Source: Roseibacillus ishigakijimensis (GTDB taxonomy: Bacteria; Verrucomicrobiota; Verrucomicrobiia; Verrucomicrobiales; Akkermansiaceae). From it: 45,565 nucleotides of DNA. The notes beneath the pieces are model-generated. The model did not search any database. It was not told the origin of the DNA and saw only the letters and a list, made by a program, of their open reading frames with translations. A program made the translations under genes and the position numbers. Below are positions 1 through 9,686 of the stretch, in pieces (within the stretch, counting starts at the first letter, position 1; every line of letters begins with the position of its first letter). The stretch lies in contig NZ_JAENIO010000034.1 in assembly GCF_016595415.1 (NCBI RefSeq), forward strand, positions 1 to 45,565, written 5' to 3'.

Positions 1-470
1 AGGTCGCAGCCGGTTCAGGTTGGTTTCTCGTGAGCCGCATCTCGCGGCGGGGCGCGAAGCTAGTCACGAACCCGGCAGACGTCAACATCATTCCGTTCAA
101 AAATCACCCTTTCGCCCCTTTCCCTGAGGAACAAAATAGCAAATTTGGTTTCACCGTCAGTATTTTAGCAAACAGGAAACATCCTAAAGGACTGGATAAG
201 AGACTTTAATCATTATCTCACACCAATTCCTCCACTCGCTTTCGATTCGCAAGAGCTGAGAACGTTTTTAGCAAACCATTCCGAATTTGGGGCTGATTTC
301 TAGCAAAGAGCGTGATTTAGCGGTTCAACACCGCAGTTTTGCGGCTCCCTTTTACCCTCGTCCGGGGTCCTCACCTTTAAGAAAGAGCCATTCTTGGAAA
401 CACCGGGTCCGCAAAATGGCACCGGCAGTGATTTGACTCGATTGGCAAAGTCACTAGGCTTCCCTCCATC
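1..470. other. Upstream non-coding region with repeated AGCAAA motifs
   Basis: I see no convincing gene here. A frame open from the window edge to a TAA at 207-209 has no recognisable motif and is probably chance. The visible structure is a direct repeat TTTTAGCAAAC at 163-173 and 266-276. Two shorter AGCAAA copies lie at 138-143 and 302-307, all within AT-rich DNA upstream of the MntR-type regulator gene. A short hairpin CCGCA-GTTT-TGCGG lies near 329-342. The repeats could be regulator binding sites, but no function is shown. Confidence 0.4.
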
Positions 471-920
471 GTGACTCGACCATCCTCCAGCAGCCCCGCC
501 CGCATCGGCTCCATTGCGATGGAGGATTACCTCGAGCAAATCTCCGGTCTCATTGCCGAAAAGGGCTACGCCCGGGTGGTGGATATCGCGGAACGCCTCT
601 CGGTCTCGCAGGCTAGCGTGACCAATATGATTAAGCGACTCGATGGCGAGGGGCTGGTGAACTACGAACGCTATCGGGGCACCACCTTGACCGAGCGGGG
701 ACAAGAAGTCGCCGACTACATCATCCGCCGCCACGACATCCTCACCCGCCTCTTGCAGCTTTTCGACATCGACGACGCTACCATCTACGACGACGTGGAG
801 GGAATGGAACATCACGTGTCCAGTCCCACCATGCGCGTTTTTGAAGCTCTCGTCAGTGAGCTGGAGGCTTCTCCCGAAGCGGTTACCCGGATCCGGACCA
901 AGTTGAAAAGTCAGGATTGA
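471..920 (+). CDS. mntR: MntR-type manganese-responsive transcriptional regulator (DtxR family)
   Basis: This is a cytoplasmic metal-dependent repressor that in characterised relatives represses Mn uptake genes when Mn(II) is bound. The 149-aa protein has an N-terminal winged helix (about residues 17-75, with SVSQASVTNMIKRL as recognition region) and a C-terminal dimerisation helix set. All the ligands of the Bacillus subtilis MntR metal site appear, at a constant offset of 11: D19, E22, H88, E110, E113 and H114, the last three inside DVEGMEHH. There is no SH3-like third domain, so it is MntR rather than the iron-type DtxR/IdeR. The GTG start at 471 adds about 11 residues compared with B. subtilis MntR; the internal ATG at 519 (MEDYLEQI) would give a shorter version and cannot be excluded. 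No transporter gene lies beside it, so its targets are elsewhere or are its own promoter. Confidence 0.9.
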   Translation: MTRPSSSSPARIGSIAMEDYLEQISGLIAEKGYARVVDIAERLSVSQASVTNMIKRLDGEGLVNYERYRGTTLTERGQEVADYIIRRHDILTRLLQLFDIDDATIYDDVEGMEHHVSSPTMRVFEALVSELEASPEAVTRIRTKLKSQD

Positions 921-979
921 GCTGCTCTTCCCGAGTTCTTTTTCTCTGACCACCCTCTAGTGAAGTCATTATTAGAGTC

Positions 980-1700
980 TCAAGTGCAGATTCTCCCGGC
1001 TGAGCCTTTTGGTCTCCCTCTCAATCTATTTCCCCCTTTCAGCCCAGACTCCCTCTCCTCCCGATTGGCGATTCGGGAACCAACAAGTGGATAGCGCCAC
1101 CTACTAGAGCCTCGTCTTCACCACTATTCCCGGGGTCGTTCATCGCCTCGAGCGCAGTCCGGATTTACAAAACTGGCAGACAGTCACGGAAGACATCACT
1201 GGTCTCGGACAGGACTACACCCTTGCTCTTCTGGAGATTGAACCCGCACCCTCCAACAGTCCGTCCCCCGGCTCTGGCCCACCCACCTCAAATCCGCCCG
1301 GATCGATTCGCTCGGTCTCCGTCGCTCTCCGCCCGGCCACCCCCTCCGGCATCGTGATTAGTTGGTTCGATAGCGCGGCAGGCCATACCCATGAAAGCTG
1401 GATCTCCGTGCCACTGGAGTCGCCACCACTTTTTTGCTTCCACCGAACCAGGTGCAGTCAGCGCGCGCTACTGGATCATGGAGCCACCGCATGGCTCAAA
1501 TGACTACGTTCTTCATTCTCCCGCTGACCCCTGCAGCACTACCGCCTCTTGCGAACGACTTCCTTTTCACGAATGGCGACGACGTGGCCCGTAGTCCCAA
1601 CACCAGCCTCATATTCGCCCATCCTCCCCCAAACACCATCAAAAGAACTAAGGGGAGAAGAGGCCAGAACACCGGACTGTCCAAAAGGACTTTGACCGCA
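980..1700 (+). pseudogene. Decayed secreted-protein gene with Verrucomicrobial 'LxxSxDLxxW' module
   Basis: No intact frame spans this stretch, but one plus-strand frame reads as protein. It begins with a signal-peptide-like segment (RLSLLVSLSIYFPLSAQ, about 994-1044) and runs to an in-frame TAG at 1105-1107. After the stop it continues at once as SLVFTTIPGVVHRLERSPDL and QNWQTV (1108-1180), then reads on in the same frame to about 1500. The 'RLERSPDLQNWQ' core is typical of repeat modules in secreted Verrucomicrobial proteins; an intact related version ends the PATR protein at 6632-6800. The likely codons later move to another frame. I infer a gene killed by a nonsense mutation plus at least one frameshift. 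No obvious ATG start remains. Confidence 0.5.
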
Positions 1701-1849
1701 GGATCGGCCCCATCGAGACATTCATGGTGAGGATACTACGAATAGAAACCCTCCCTCCTCAACTCCCATCCGAGAGCAAGCCCACAAAAATGCGGAAGGG
1801 AGAGAGCCCCTGAAGCGTAAGACGAAGCCAAGAGTCTTTTCTTTTCATC

Positions 1850-4800
1850 ATGAATCGCTTTGCCCTGCTCCTGCCCTTGCTACTCTCCTTTTCCACCTTC
1901 TTTGCGGCCAAGCGAGATTGGCAGGAACAGGAGAAAAAGGGCTCTGCACCTTGGGAGACCCGGTGGCTGACCCGCGAATTCCATGCCGAGGGGGCCGGGG
2001 TGGGAGATATCGATGGAGATGGCACGGCCGACCTCTCCTACGGCCCCTTCTGGTGGGCAGGCCCGGACTACTCCCAGGTTCATCGCTTTGCCGAAGGGGG
2101 AGCGCTTGATGGTTCGCAAGGATACGCCAACAACTTTTTTTCCCACATAGTCGACGCCGACCGGGATGGTGACGGAGACATTCTCGTCATTGGCTTTCCC
2201 GGGCAGGAGGCTCGCCTCTATCGCAATCCCGGGCCCGCAAGCGAGGAGCCCCTCTGGGAAGTCTTTCCTATCGCGGAGATTATCAACAACGAGTCTCCAC
2301 ACTTCGTCGATCTCGCCGCTGGCGGGCTCCCCGAGCTGGTCTGCTCGCGGGACGGCGAATACGGCTACTACCAGGCCGGTGAAGATCCCTTTGCCAAATG
2401 GAAGTGGCAGGCGATCTCGGAGAAAGGAGACGCCGGCGGTCGTTACGAGCACGGCCTGGGCGTGGGCGATATGAACAGCGACGGCCTCGATGATGTGGTC
2501 GCCAGCCACTTTTGGTTCGAAAACCCCGGCACCCAAGGACTCTGGAAAAAGCACCGCTGGAATGAGGCCTCCTTTCCGGGAGGCTCCCAAATCCTCGTGC
2601 ACGACTATGATGGCGATGGCGACAGCGATGTGGTGACCTCCCTCGCCGCACACGGGTATGGGCTCTCCTGGTTCGAGCAAACCGCACCCGGCCAATTCAC
2701 CGCCCACGCCATCATGGGCGAAAGCTCCACCAACAATCCTTTCGGAGTTTGCTTTTCACAAACCCATGCCATGGCCCGGGCCGATATTGATGGCGACGGT
2801 CGCGAAGACTTCGTCACGGGCAAGCGCTACTACGCCCATCAGGGCAAGGACCCGGGCGGCTTGGAGGCTCCCGTGCTCTACTGGTTCCGCAACACGCCGA
2901 CAAAAGAAGGAATCGAGTTCGTCCCTCACCTCGTTGACCAAGCATCCGGGGTCGGGGTCGAAATCAAGGTCGCTGATTTGAATGACGACCAACGCCCGGA
3001 CCTGATCACCAGCAACAAACATGGATTGGCTCTGCATTTCCAAAAAGGGAAGAGTCCAGTCACGAGCAACCCCTCCTTACGCTGGAAAGTCCCCGCCGGC
3101 AGGCCGCAGGAAGACTATGGCTCGAATCTCACCCCGGAAGAAGCGCGCGACAAATTCGAACTTCCGGACGGCTTCACGATGGATCTCATTGCGGCCGAAC
3201 CCGAAATCACCCAACCGATTGCGATAACTTTCGATGCCCGGGGTCGCCTGTGGGTGCTGGAGGGGCGCACTTATCCCGAACGAGCGCCGGAGGGAAAAGG
3301 GCAGGATCGGGTTGTCATTCTGGAGGACAAAGATGGAAATGGCAGCTTTGAATCCCGAACCGTTTTTGCGGAAAACCTCAATCTTGCCAGCGGGATAGCC
3401 GTCGGCTTCGGCGGGGTCTATGTCGGAGCAGCCCCCCATTTGCTCTTTCTTCCCGACCGGGATCAAGACGATCGTCCAGACGGACCGGCAGAAATCTTGT
3501 TAGATGGATGGGGTTACCAAGACACTCACGAAACGCTCAATTCCTTCACCTGGGGACCAGACGGTTGGCTCTATGGTTGCCACGGCGTCTTTACGCATTC
3601 ACTCGTAGGCAAACCGGGAACAGCGGACGAGGATCGCACTCCTCTGAATGCAGCGGTCTGGCGCTATCACCCCGAGAGCCAGGATTTTGAGATTTTTGCC
3701 CATGGCACGAGCAATCCCTGGGGTCTCGACTTCGATGAGCACGGCGAATTCTTCATCAGTGCCTGCGTCATTCCCCACTTCTATCACCTCAGCCCCGGAG
3801 GCCGCTACCAGCGACAGGCCGGGCAGCACTTCGAGCCCTGGGTCTACGACGACATCAAGACCATCGCGGATCACGCCCATTACGCAGGAAAAATCAGCGA
3901 CCATGCCTTTTGGGGGGACAACTTCACTTCGCGTCCGGCCGCGCCGGCGGACACCTCCGCGCTGGGAGGAGGGCACGCCCATTGTGGACTGGTCTACTAT
4001 GATGCTCCCGAGTTTCCGCCTGCTTGGCGTCGACAGATGTTTTTCCACAACCTGCACGGCCACCGCATTGTCAGTGAAGCCATCGAGAAAAAGGGCTCTG
4101 GCTACATCGCCCGTCACCGGCCCGACTTTGCCCTTTCTCACAATCATCAGTTTGTGGGGGTTGCTCTCCTGCAAGGGCCCGATGGCGCGCTCTATTTCTC
4201 CGACTGGGTCGATTCCCAGACTTGCCACCACCGCGATGTCGAAATCTGGGATCGCAGCAATGGCCGCATCTTTCGCGCCCGCTATGGCGACGCCAAAAAC
4301 ACCACTCTCACTCTTCCCTCCCAGAGTGACAGCGAACTGGTCATCACCCTGGCCCACCCCAATTCCTTTCATGCCCGCCAAGCACAACGGCTCCTGCAGG
4401 AACGGAAGCACTTTGGCGCTCTTCATCGCGAAGAAACCGCCACCGCCTTGGAACAATTCGAACACACTCATGCCAAGCAGCCGGAGCTCTTGCTGCGCGC
4501 GCTATGGGCCCGCCACGTCGCTGGCCTTCTTTCCTCCGAGCAATTGCGGGAGACTCTTGCTCATCGGGACGAAACCCTCCGCGCTTGGGCTGTGCGCTTG
4601 GCCCCCGCCGACTCCGCATTCCACTCGGCCCTCACCAAAATGGCGCGCAACGAGACCTCCCTGCGGGTGCGTCGCTCCCTTGCCAGCAAGCTGCAAAGCC
4701 TTCCCGAAGAACTGCGCTGGAGCCTGGCGGAAGGGCTCAGCACCCACGAACTCAGTGCGCAAGACAGCAACATCCCCCTCCTCGTCTGGTATGGTCTCGC

Positions 4801-6514
4801 GCCCTTGTTGGAAAGCGACCCCGAGCGCGCCTTGGCTTTGGGAGAAAAGTCACCATGGCCACGCTTGCGCCAGTCTCTCTTCCGTCGCGCCACCGAAATT
4901 CCCGCTGGCCGCTCCGCTGTTATGAGCCGTTTGTCCCGCAGCAACAACGCAGCCGAATTCACTCGCCTGGCCGGGCAGCTCCTATCCGGCTTGGCGGGAG
5001 CGACCACCACGCCTCCGCCCCAAGGCTGGCAGGCGGCCAAAGAGCATGCCCGCACACTCGGCGACGATCCAGCCCTCGCCTCCATTCTGCGAGAACTGGG
5101 CACCCGATTCGGAGACGAGGAATTTTTTCCCCAGCTCCGGGCTTTGCTTGGCGACGAGACCAAAGACGCCAAAGCTCGCCTCCGGGCCTTGGAGCTTCTC
5201 ACTCTAGGAGCCGATCCCAAGCTGGCCCCTGCTGCCCGCCGAGCGCTCTCCTCCCCACCCCTGCAAGAAGCCGCCGTCGCTGCCCTGCGGGATTTCCCGG
5301 GTCCCGAGACCGCCCGGGCCCTCGTTGCCATTCTGCCGGAACTCAGCCTTTCCACCCGCCATGCCGCCATCAATACCCTCGCCTCCCGAGCCGATATGGC
5401 CCTGATCCTACTCACTGCCATTGATGAAGGGGACCTCGACTCCGCTCTCCTCTCTCCCGTGATGCTGGATCAATTTGAGCGATTCGAGAACGAGGCTCTT
5501 TCCGCCCTCATCGCCCGGAATTGGAGCCGGGGCCAAGCCTTGCTGAGCCCGGAGGCCTTGGCCGAAGCCACCGCCCGCTGGGAACAAGTCCTCTCGCCCG
5601 ACCACCTGGCGGCCGCCGATGCCTCCCGGGGACGTGAGGTCTTCGACAGAACCTGCGGAACCTGCCATCAACTTTTTGGGGAAGGAATCGCCCTCGGCCC
5701 CGACCTCACCGGCTCCAACCGGGCGGATTTGGGCTATTTGCTGGAAAACGTCCTCGCACCAGGCGCTATCGTTGGTAAAGCCTACCAGCTCAATATCATC
5801 ACCTTGGCCGATGGTTCCACCCTCAGTGGAATGGTGACCCGTGAGTCCGCCCATCAATTCGAGCTCACCCTCCCCGGCGGCACCACGCGAGCTGTCGCCA
5901 AAGACGAAGTCACTAAAAGAGAAGAACTAACCCAATCTCTGATGCCAGCGGGATTATTCGAGACTTTGGAAATCCAGGAAGTCACCGACCTGGTGAAGTA
6001 TCTCGCCAGCTCGCAACAAGTTCCACTTCCTTCCGAGAAGGACAAAAATCGCGCCATTCCCAAGCCCGCTCCAGGAGTGATTCGCTTGGAAGGCGAGGAC
6101 TTGGTCTCGGCGGCCTCGACGGAGCACGGACAGGTTTCCGCCCAAGGGATGGGCGGCTTTTCTGATCACTGGAGCGGGGACAGCCAGCTGTGGTGGCGGG
6201 GCGCGAACCCCGGCGCCGTCCTCACGCTGAAAATCGAGGACTTGGCGGCGGGGACGAAAAAGCTCATTCTCTTTCCCACCACCGCCCGCGATTACGCCAC
6301 AGTGCGCGTGGTCATCAATGGCCAGATCCGGGAAGTCGACCTCTACACCACCGAAGTTAAGCAGGGCCTTCCCTTGTATTTTCCAAACGTCACCATCGCC
6401 CCAAAAGAGCCACTGCAAATCGACATCCACTTGACGGGCAAGAATGCAGCCGCCGCGCCGGGCTACATGTTTGGCTTGGATCGCATCGAGATCGAAGAGA
6501 GCCGGGCAAAATAA
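1850..6514 (+). CDS. Secreted FG-GAP / PVC-type membrane-bound dehydrogenase / cytochrome c fusion
   Basis: A predicted exported redox enzyme of 1554 aa, of a type expanded in Planctomycetes and Verrucomicrobia; its substrate is unknown, with sugars or alcohols suspected for the family. Order of parts: signal peptide (1-20); six FG-GAP/VCBS-like Ca-binding loops of the DxDGDGxxD kind near residues 53, 102, 206, 251, 311 and 375 (predicted beta-propeller); the PVC dehydrogenase propeller from about 436 (FELPDGFTMDLIAAEPEI onward); an alpha-helical HEAT-like stretch about 820-1240; and a cytochrome c domain with a CGTCH haem site at C1269-H1273, followed by the Planctomycete-type GPDLTGSNR segment. 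A C-terminal beta-rich domain (about 1405-1554, opening GVIRLEGEDL) resembles a carbohydrate-binding module. An N-terminal FG-GAP propeller fused to this enzyme is less common than the PVC-HEAT-haem core alone. It converges on the PATR gene. Confidence 0.9.
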   Translation: MNRFALLLPLLLSFSTFFAAKRDWQEQEKKGSAPWETRWLTREFHAEGAGVGDIDGDGTADLSYGPFWWAGPDYSQVHRFAEGGALDGSQGYANNFFSHIVDADRDGDGDILVIGFPGQEARLYRNPGPASEEPLWEVFPIAEIINNESPHFVDLAAGGLPELVCSRDGEYGYYQAGEDPFAKWKWQAISEKGDAGGRYEHGLGVGDMNSDGLDDVVASHFWFENPGTQGLWKKHRWNEASFPGGSQILVHDYDGDGDSDVVTSLAAHGYGLSWFEQTAPGQFTAHAIMGESSTNNPFGVCFSQTHAMARADIDGDGREDFVTGKRYYAHQGKDPGGLEAPVLYWFRNTPTKEGIEFVPHLVDQASGVGVEIKVADLNDDQRPDLITSNKHGLALHFQKGKSPVTSNPSLRWKVPAGRPQEDYGSNLTPEEARDKFELPDGFTMDLIAAEPEITQPIAITFDARGRLWVLEGRTYPERAPEGKGQDRVVILEDKDGNGSFESRTVFAENLNLASGIAVGFGGVYVGAAPHLLFLPDRDQDDRPDGPAEILLDGWGYQDTHETLNSFTWGPDGWLYGCHGVFTHSLVGKPGTADEDRTPLNAAVWRYHPESQDFEIFAHGTSNPWGLDFDEHGEFFISACVIPHFYHLSPGGRYQRQAGQHFEPWVYDDIKTIADHAHYAGKISDHAFWGDNFTSRPAAPADTSALGGGHAHCGLVYYDAPEFPPAWRRQMFFHNLHGHRIVSEAIEKKGSGYIARHRPDFALSHNHQFVGVALLQGPDGALYFSDWVDSQTCHHRDVEIWDRSNGRIFRARYGDAKNTTLTLPSQSDSELVITLAHPNSFHARQAQRLLQERKHFGALHREETATALEQFEHTHAKQPELLLRALWARHVAGLLSSEQLRETLAHRDETLRAWAVRLAPADSAFHSALTKMARNETSLRVRRSLASKLQSLPEELRWSLAEGLSTHELSAQDSNIPLLVWYGLAPLLESDPERALALGEKSPWPRLRQSLFRRATEIPAGRSAVMSRLSRSNNAAEFTRLAGQLLSGLAGATTTPPPQGWQAAKEHARTLGDDPALASILRELGTRFGDEEFFPQLRALLGDETKDAKARLRALELLTLGADPKLAPAARRALSSPPLQEAAVAALRDFPGPETARALVAILPELSLSTRHAAINTLASRADMALILLTAIDEGDLDSALLSPVMLDQFERFENEALSALIARNWSRGQALLSPEALAEATARWEQVLSPDHLAAADASRGREVFDRTCGTCHQLFGEGIALGPDLTGSNRADLGYLLENVLAPGAIVGKAYQLNIITLADGSTLSGMVTRESAHQFELTLPGGTTRAVAKDEVTKREELTQSLMPAGLFETLEIQEVTDLVKYLASSQQVPLPSEKDKNRAIPKPAPGVIRLEGEDLVSAASTEHGQVSAQGMGGFSDHWSGDSQLWWRGANPGAVLTLKIEDLAAGTKKLILFPTTARDYATVRVVINGQIREVDLYTTEVKQGLPLYFPNVTIAPKEPLQIDIHLTGKNAAAAPGYMFGLDRIEIEESRAK

Positions 6515-6570
6515 AGCAGGCGCAAAAGCCAGGCAGAGCGCCTCTTTCCGCGGCCCTCCCCGGCAGCACC

Positions 6571-6602
6571 AAAAAAAGGCTCCCGGGGAAGGGAGCCTTT
6601 CT
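6571..6602. terminator. Bidirectional Rho-independent terminator
   Basis: An 8-bp stem AGGCTCCC/GGGAGCCT (6577-6584 and 6591-6598) with a 6-base loop is flanked by seven A on the left and a T-rich tail on the right. It sits between the ends of two convergent genes, so it can stop transcription from either side. Confidence 0.85.
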
Positions 6603-6631
6603 TGCTGAAATATCTGTTTTCCCGGGGAAAA

Positions 6632-9133
6632 TCAGGGCACTTCGTAGAGCTGGTAGAAGGCTTTTTCCTCGGAAGGAGCCGCGTCCACGAAGGTGTTGGT
6701 GGCTGCTCCGGTGAAGGTGTCCCCGACATCGATGGTGAAGGGGCTGCTCAGGTCGGTGGACTTCTTCAGCTGATAAGTCGTTCCCGGGCTGAGGTTGATG
6801 AACGTCACTTCGAACCCGCCAGTTTCATTGAATCCGCAAGACTCAAGCGCCACTTCTTCCTCCGGCACCTCGAAGGGTTCACCCACAAAGAGCGTGTAGC
6901 TGGCTTCTTCAAAGGTCAGGTCCACCCCCTCATAAGTCAGCGTCCAAATGCCGGGGCTGCTCTCTGTGAAGGAGCGAGGCTCGTCAAAATCGCCCACTCC
7001 GAAGTTCTCGCCGAAGTTCACAGCCGCGAGGTGACTGTCATCAATCACCTTCCAGTAATTTCCTTCCGTCAAGTCCGCGTCGGAAAGATTGAAGGCAAGT
7101 TCGGCATTCAAAGTGAAAGTGCCGGTTCCTGTCGCGGCATCACCCGAGACCATGCCAATGGTGGCATTTTCGCGAGGATAGAACATCATGTAAGCAGTCT
7201 CCCCCACGACCTCGAAGGTGCCGTCCTCGACGACGGTATTGCCGCGATGCTCCACTCCAACCGTGAAAGTCTGGGTGCCCGTGCCCACCTTGCGGAGATT
7301 TCCGTCATGGTATTGCAACACCTCCCCGGTCTCTCCATCAATGTTGGCCGGAGTATTGGTGACCACGCCAGCAAAGGAGCCCGAGGCATCGCCCAAGCCG
7401 ATCACTGCCTCCACATAACCGGCACCTGTGAAACCAGTGGAAAATTCTCCTGCCCCGGTCAGAGCCCCGAAGCGGACGTTTCCTTCCACTCCCGCAAAGA
7501 CGGCTCCTTCGGCCACAAAGAGATCGGAAGCGTTGTTGGTCCAAATCTCGCTTCCGCCCGTGCCCCCGGCACTCCCCGTGAAGCGTCCTCCCAGAACTTC
7601 AATCAAGGAGCCCGCCGCCAGCTGGAAGTTACCGGTGGTGTAGGACAAATTGCCCGTGCCCGACTTCCGCAGGGTTCCTAGCCCCGTATAGACAATGGTG
7701 CCTCGGCGGCGTGCACTGCCTTCAAGGGCGATCTCCACCGTGGCTCCCGCCGAAATATCGACGGCGGAAGAGTCAAAGTGATTCGCCAGGACGAGGGTTC
7801 CACCCGAGATGTAGGATTGGCCCGTAAAAGTGCTGTTCCCGTTCAAAGTGAGCAGATTGTCTCCGGCCTTTTCAAAAATCCCCCCACCCGAGATGATGCC
7901 ATCATAGGTGGTATCACCCGCGCTGGTGTCGTAGATGACTTCTCCGCTTGCCACGAGACTGGGCGAGCTCAAGATCGTCTGGTGAGTGTCGTCACCAAGC
8001 TGAAGAAAGTAATCAGCTCCGATCACGGTGTTTCCCTCGTAGATATGGGTGCCAAGAAGGGTCAAAGCTCCGGTCCCAGTGGCCTCCAGGTGAGTGGCCG
8101 CCCCTACGATTCCCGAAGAATCGGTACTTGTGATGGTGTAATCGACACTGTCATTCACAAAGGACAGAATGCTCGCTGTCGGCTGGGCATCTGCCGGGAT
8201 GGTCAAGTCAGTGGTCGCCACCGCAGTGCTGGTATCATTGGCGAAATATTCATCCGCGAAAGTCGCCAAGCCCCCATTGGCATTGACGTTGTTCAGATTG
8301 CCCGGCTCCAGTGCAGCCGCCGGATCGTTCAACGCAAAATTGTTGGTAAGGTTGTCCAGGCTGCCGTCCGTCAATCCCGTCCAATACTTGGGCTCGGGAT
8401 CGGGATCGGGCAGGATTTCGCCAATAGCCCGCAACTGGATGGCATTGATGTGGATACGCCCGTTGTCACTGAAGGTGGTGCCTCCATTGTTCGAACCCAA
8501 TTGCTCGAAAGATTGCACGGAGGAATCGGCGGTGAAGGTGCCAATGATGTAATCGCCCTGCTCAGGTCCCTCGGGATCATTTTCGGGTTCGACAGGGGAA
8601 TTGTTCAGCTCGAGAACTCCCGCCAACTGGACATAACCCTCGTCTTCCGCAGGAAGCCCATTGCTCAATGCGGTCTGAAAATTGCGCGTGCGACTCGTCC
8701 GGGCATCATTGGAGAAAACCTGGATTTCATACTCTTGACCCACCACCAGATTGGTGAAGGTCGTCACGGCAGGAGTCGTAGAGGAACCCCAAAATCCGCT
8801 CACAATCAGATCAGAAAGCTCGTCGACCTCAGTATTTGGCAGGGAACCTCGAGCAAAAGCCCCATAAGTGCCGGTAAGAGTGGTCTGGAAGGGAAGCAGA
8901 GTCGTCGAGACGGCAGGTGGATTGGCCACCCCTTGAAAAGTGACGCCATTGACTGTGAAGTCGGTGCCGGAGGATGCATTGATGGCCAGACGCAACTCGC
9001 CATTGGTGGAGACATCGCTGTCGCCACTCATGTCCATTGACGACTGCCAAGTGATCTCCGCAGCTTGCCCCGGGAGGGAGGCGAAGACGAGAGACATCAA
9101 GGAAGCCCCAAGAATTCGGTTCGGATTTTTCAT
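6632..9133 (-). CDS. PATR-repeat (autotransporter-associated beta strand) secreted protein
   Basis: An 833-aa predicted exported or cell-surface protein of unknown exact role. The chosen ATG at 9133 gives a clear signal peptide (basic MKNPNR, then a hydrophobic core ending PGQAA at about residue 25). A longer reading with a TTG/GTG start at up to 9367 has no such signal and is rejected. The first 300 residues are beta-rich, Ser/Thr/Asn-rich and low in cysteine. Around residues 409-451 lies the diagnostic PATR core (GIISGGGIFEKAGDNLLTL, then FTGQSYISGGTLVLAN). The last about 70 residues hold TTYQLKKSTDLSSPF, the Verrucomicrobial C-terminal module also seen in decayed form at 1108-1180. No autotransporter barrel is present, so the name refers to the passenger-type repeats only. 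It stands as a single gene. Confidence 0.85.
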   Translation of the reverse strand: MKNPNRILGASLMSLVFASLPGQAAEITWQSSMDMSGDSDVSTNGELRLAINASSGTDFTVNGVTFQGVANPPAVSTTLLPFQTTLTGTYGAFARGSLPNTEVDELSDLIVSGFWGSSTTPAVTTFTNLVVGQEYEIQVFSNDARTSRTRNFQTALSNGLPAEDEGYVQLAGVLELNNSPVEPENDPEGPEQGDYIIGTFTADSSVQSFEQLGSNNGGTTFSDNGRIHINAIQLRAIGEILPDPDPEPKYWTGLTDGSLDNLTNNFALNDPAAALEPGNLNNVNANGGLATFADEYFANDTSTAVATTDLTIPADAQPTASILSFVNDSVDYTITSTDSSGIVGAATHLEATGTGALTLLGTHIYEGNTVIGADYFLQLGDDTHQTILSSPSLVASGEVIYDTSAGDTTYDGIISGGGIFEKAGDNLLTLNGNSTFTGQSYISGGTLVLANHFDSSAVDISAGATVEIALEGSARRRGTIVYTGLGTLRKSGTGNLSYTTGNFQLAAGSLIEVLGGRFTGSAGGTGGSEIWTNNASDLFVAEGAVFAGVEGNVRFGALTGAGEFSTGFTGAGYVEAVIGLGDASGSFAGVVTNTPANIDGETGEVLQYHDGNLRKVGTGTQTFTVGVEHRGNTVVEDGTFEVVGETAYMMFYPRENATIGMVSGDAATGTGTFTLNAELAFNLSDADLTEGNYWKVIDDSHLAAVNFGENFGVGDFDEPRSFTESSPGIWTLTYEGVDLTFEEASYTLFVGEPFEVPEEEVALESCGFNETGGFEVTFINLSPGTTYQLKKSTDLSSPFTIDVGDTFTGAATNTFVDAAPSEEKAFYQLYEVP

Positions 9134-9686
9134 GATAGATTGGTTAGGGATGGGAAGCCGCCGAGGAAGGCGGTCAGTCTCTAAAGAAATAAGGGAAGCC
9201 TTTTTTGAGTCAAAAAATAACAAATTCTGCCCCCTTCCATCGGCTCGATTCTGGTGGTTTCGGCCCCTCCCAGGACTCGCCGCTGCTCCTTCGCTGAGAA
9301 AATCCGCCGCCCAATTTTTCCCAATTTCGGAAAGGCCTCCCTCTTGAACAAAGACTATTCTCAGCACTGCCCGGCCCCAACCAACAAGAACAGAAACAAC
9401 TATAAATAAACTTTTTATGAGTCATACTTCACCTGCCAACAACTTGACCGATCCTGAATCACACCAACCTCCAGACGACGAGTTCGCGAGCGAGAGGTTT
9501 TCTTTTCTACCAACGCCGACGACACGCCCTTTTTAGTCAACTGGGAAACTATCTTCCCGCCCCTTTAGAGCCCCAATTTGACGAAAAAAGACAAGAGCGA
9601 TTCCCCCTCGCCACAAAAAAGCCCCGGGATGGCCCGGGGCTTTTGCGAAGATTCGATGCCTTTGACGGCGAAAGCCAACGATCGCT
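9134..9686. other. Intergenic region with a possible broken short ORF
   Basis: This gap separates the start of the PATR gene from the end of the symporter gene. An ORF from ATG 9417 to TAG 9534-9536 on the plus strand encodes 39 residues (starts MSHTSPANNLTDPESHQPPDDEF) after an AT-rich stretch ACTATAAATAAAC. Its acidic DDEF beginning is reminiscent of the N-termini of ECF sigma factors. A second frame then reads FYQRRRHALFSQLGNYLP, so a frameshifted sigma-factor remnant is conceivable but unproven. Nothing else coding is seen apart from the symporter terminator. Confidence 0.25.
9615..9644 (-). terminator. Rho-independent terminator of the symporter gene
   Basis: Stem GCCCCGGG (9621-9628) pairs with CCCGGGGC (9633-9640) around a 4-base loop. 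On the minus strand it is followed by six T (9615-9620 read in reverse). It lies about 45 bases past the symporter stop codon. The plus-strand side also has four T, so it may act both ways. Confidence 0.9.

Noticed and set aside
3-209. Plus-strand frame open from the left edge to a TAA
   Set aside because: 68 codons without motif and turning AT-rich; most likely chance, although a cut-off gene end cannot be excluded.
300-953. Minus-strand frame of 217 residues across mntR
   Set aside because: It covers the mntR gene on the other strand and its composition is that of an antisense shadow.
1880-2707. Long minus-strand frames inside the PVC dehydrogenase gene
   Set aside because: Opposite-strand shadows of a GC-rich gene with clear domains on the plus strand.
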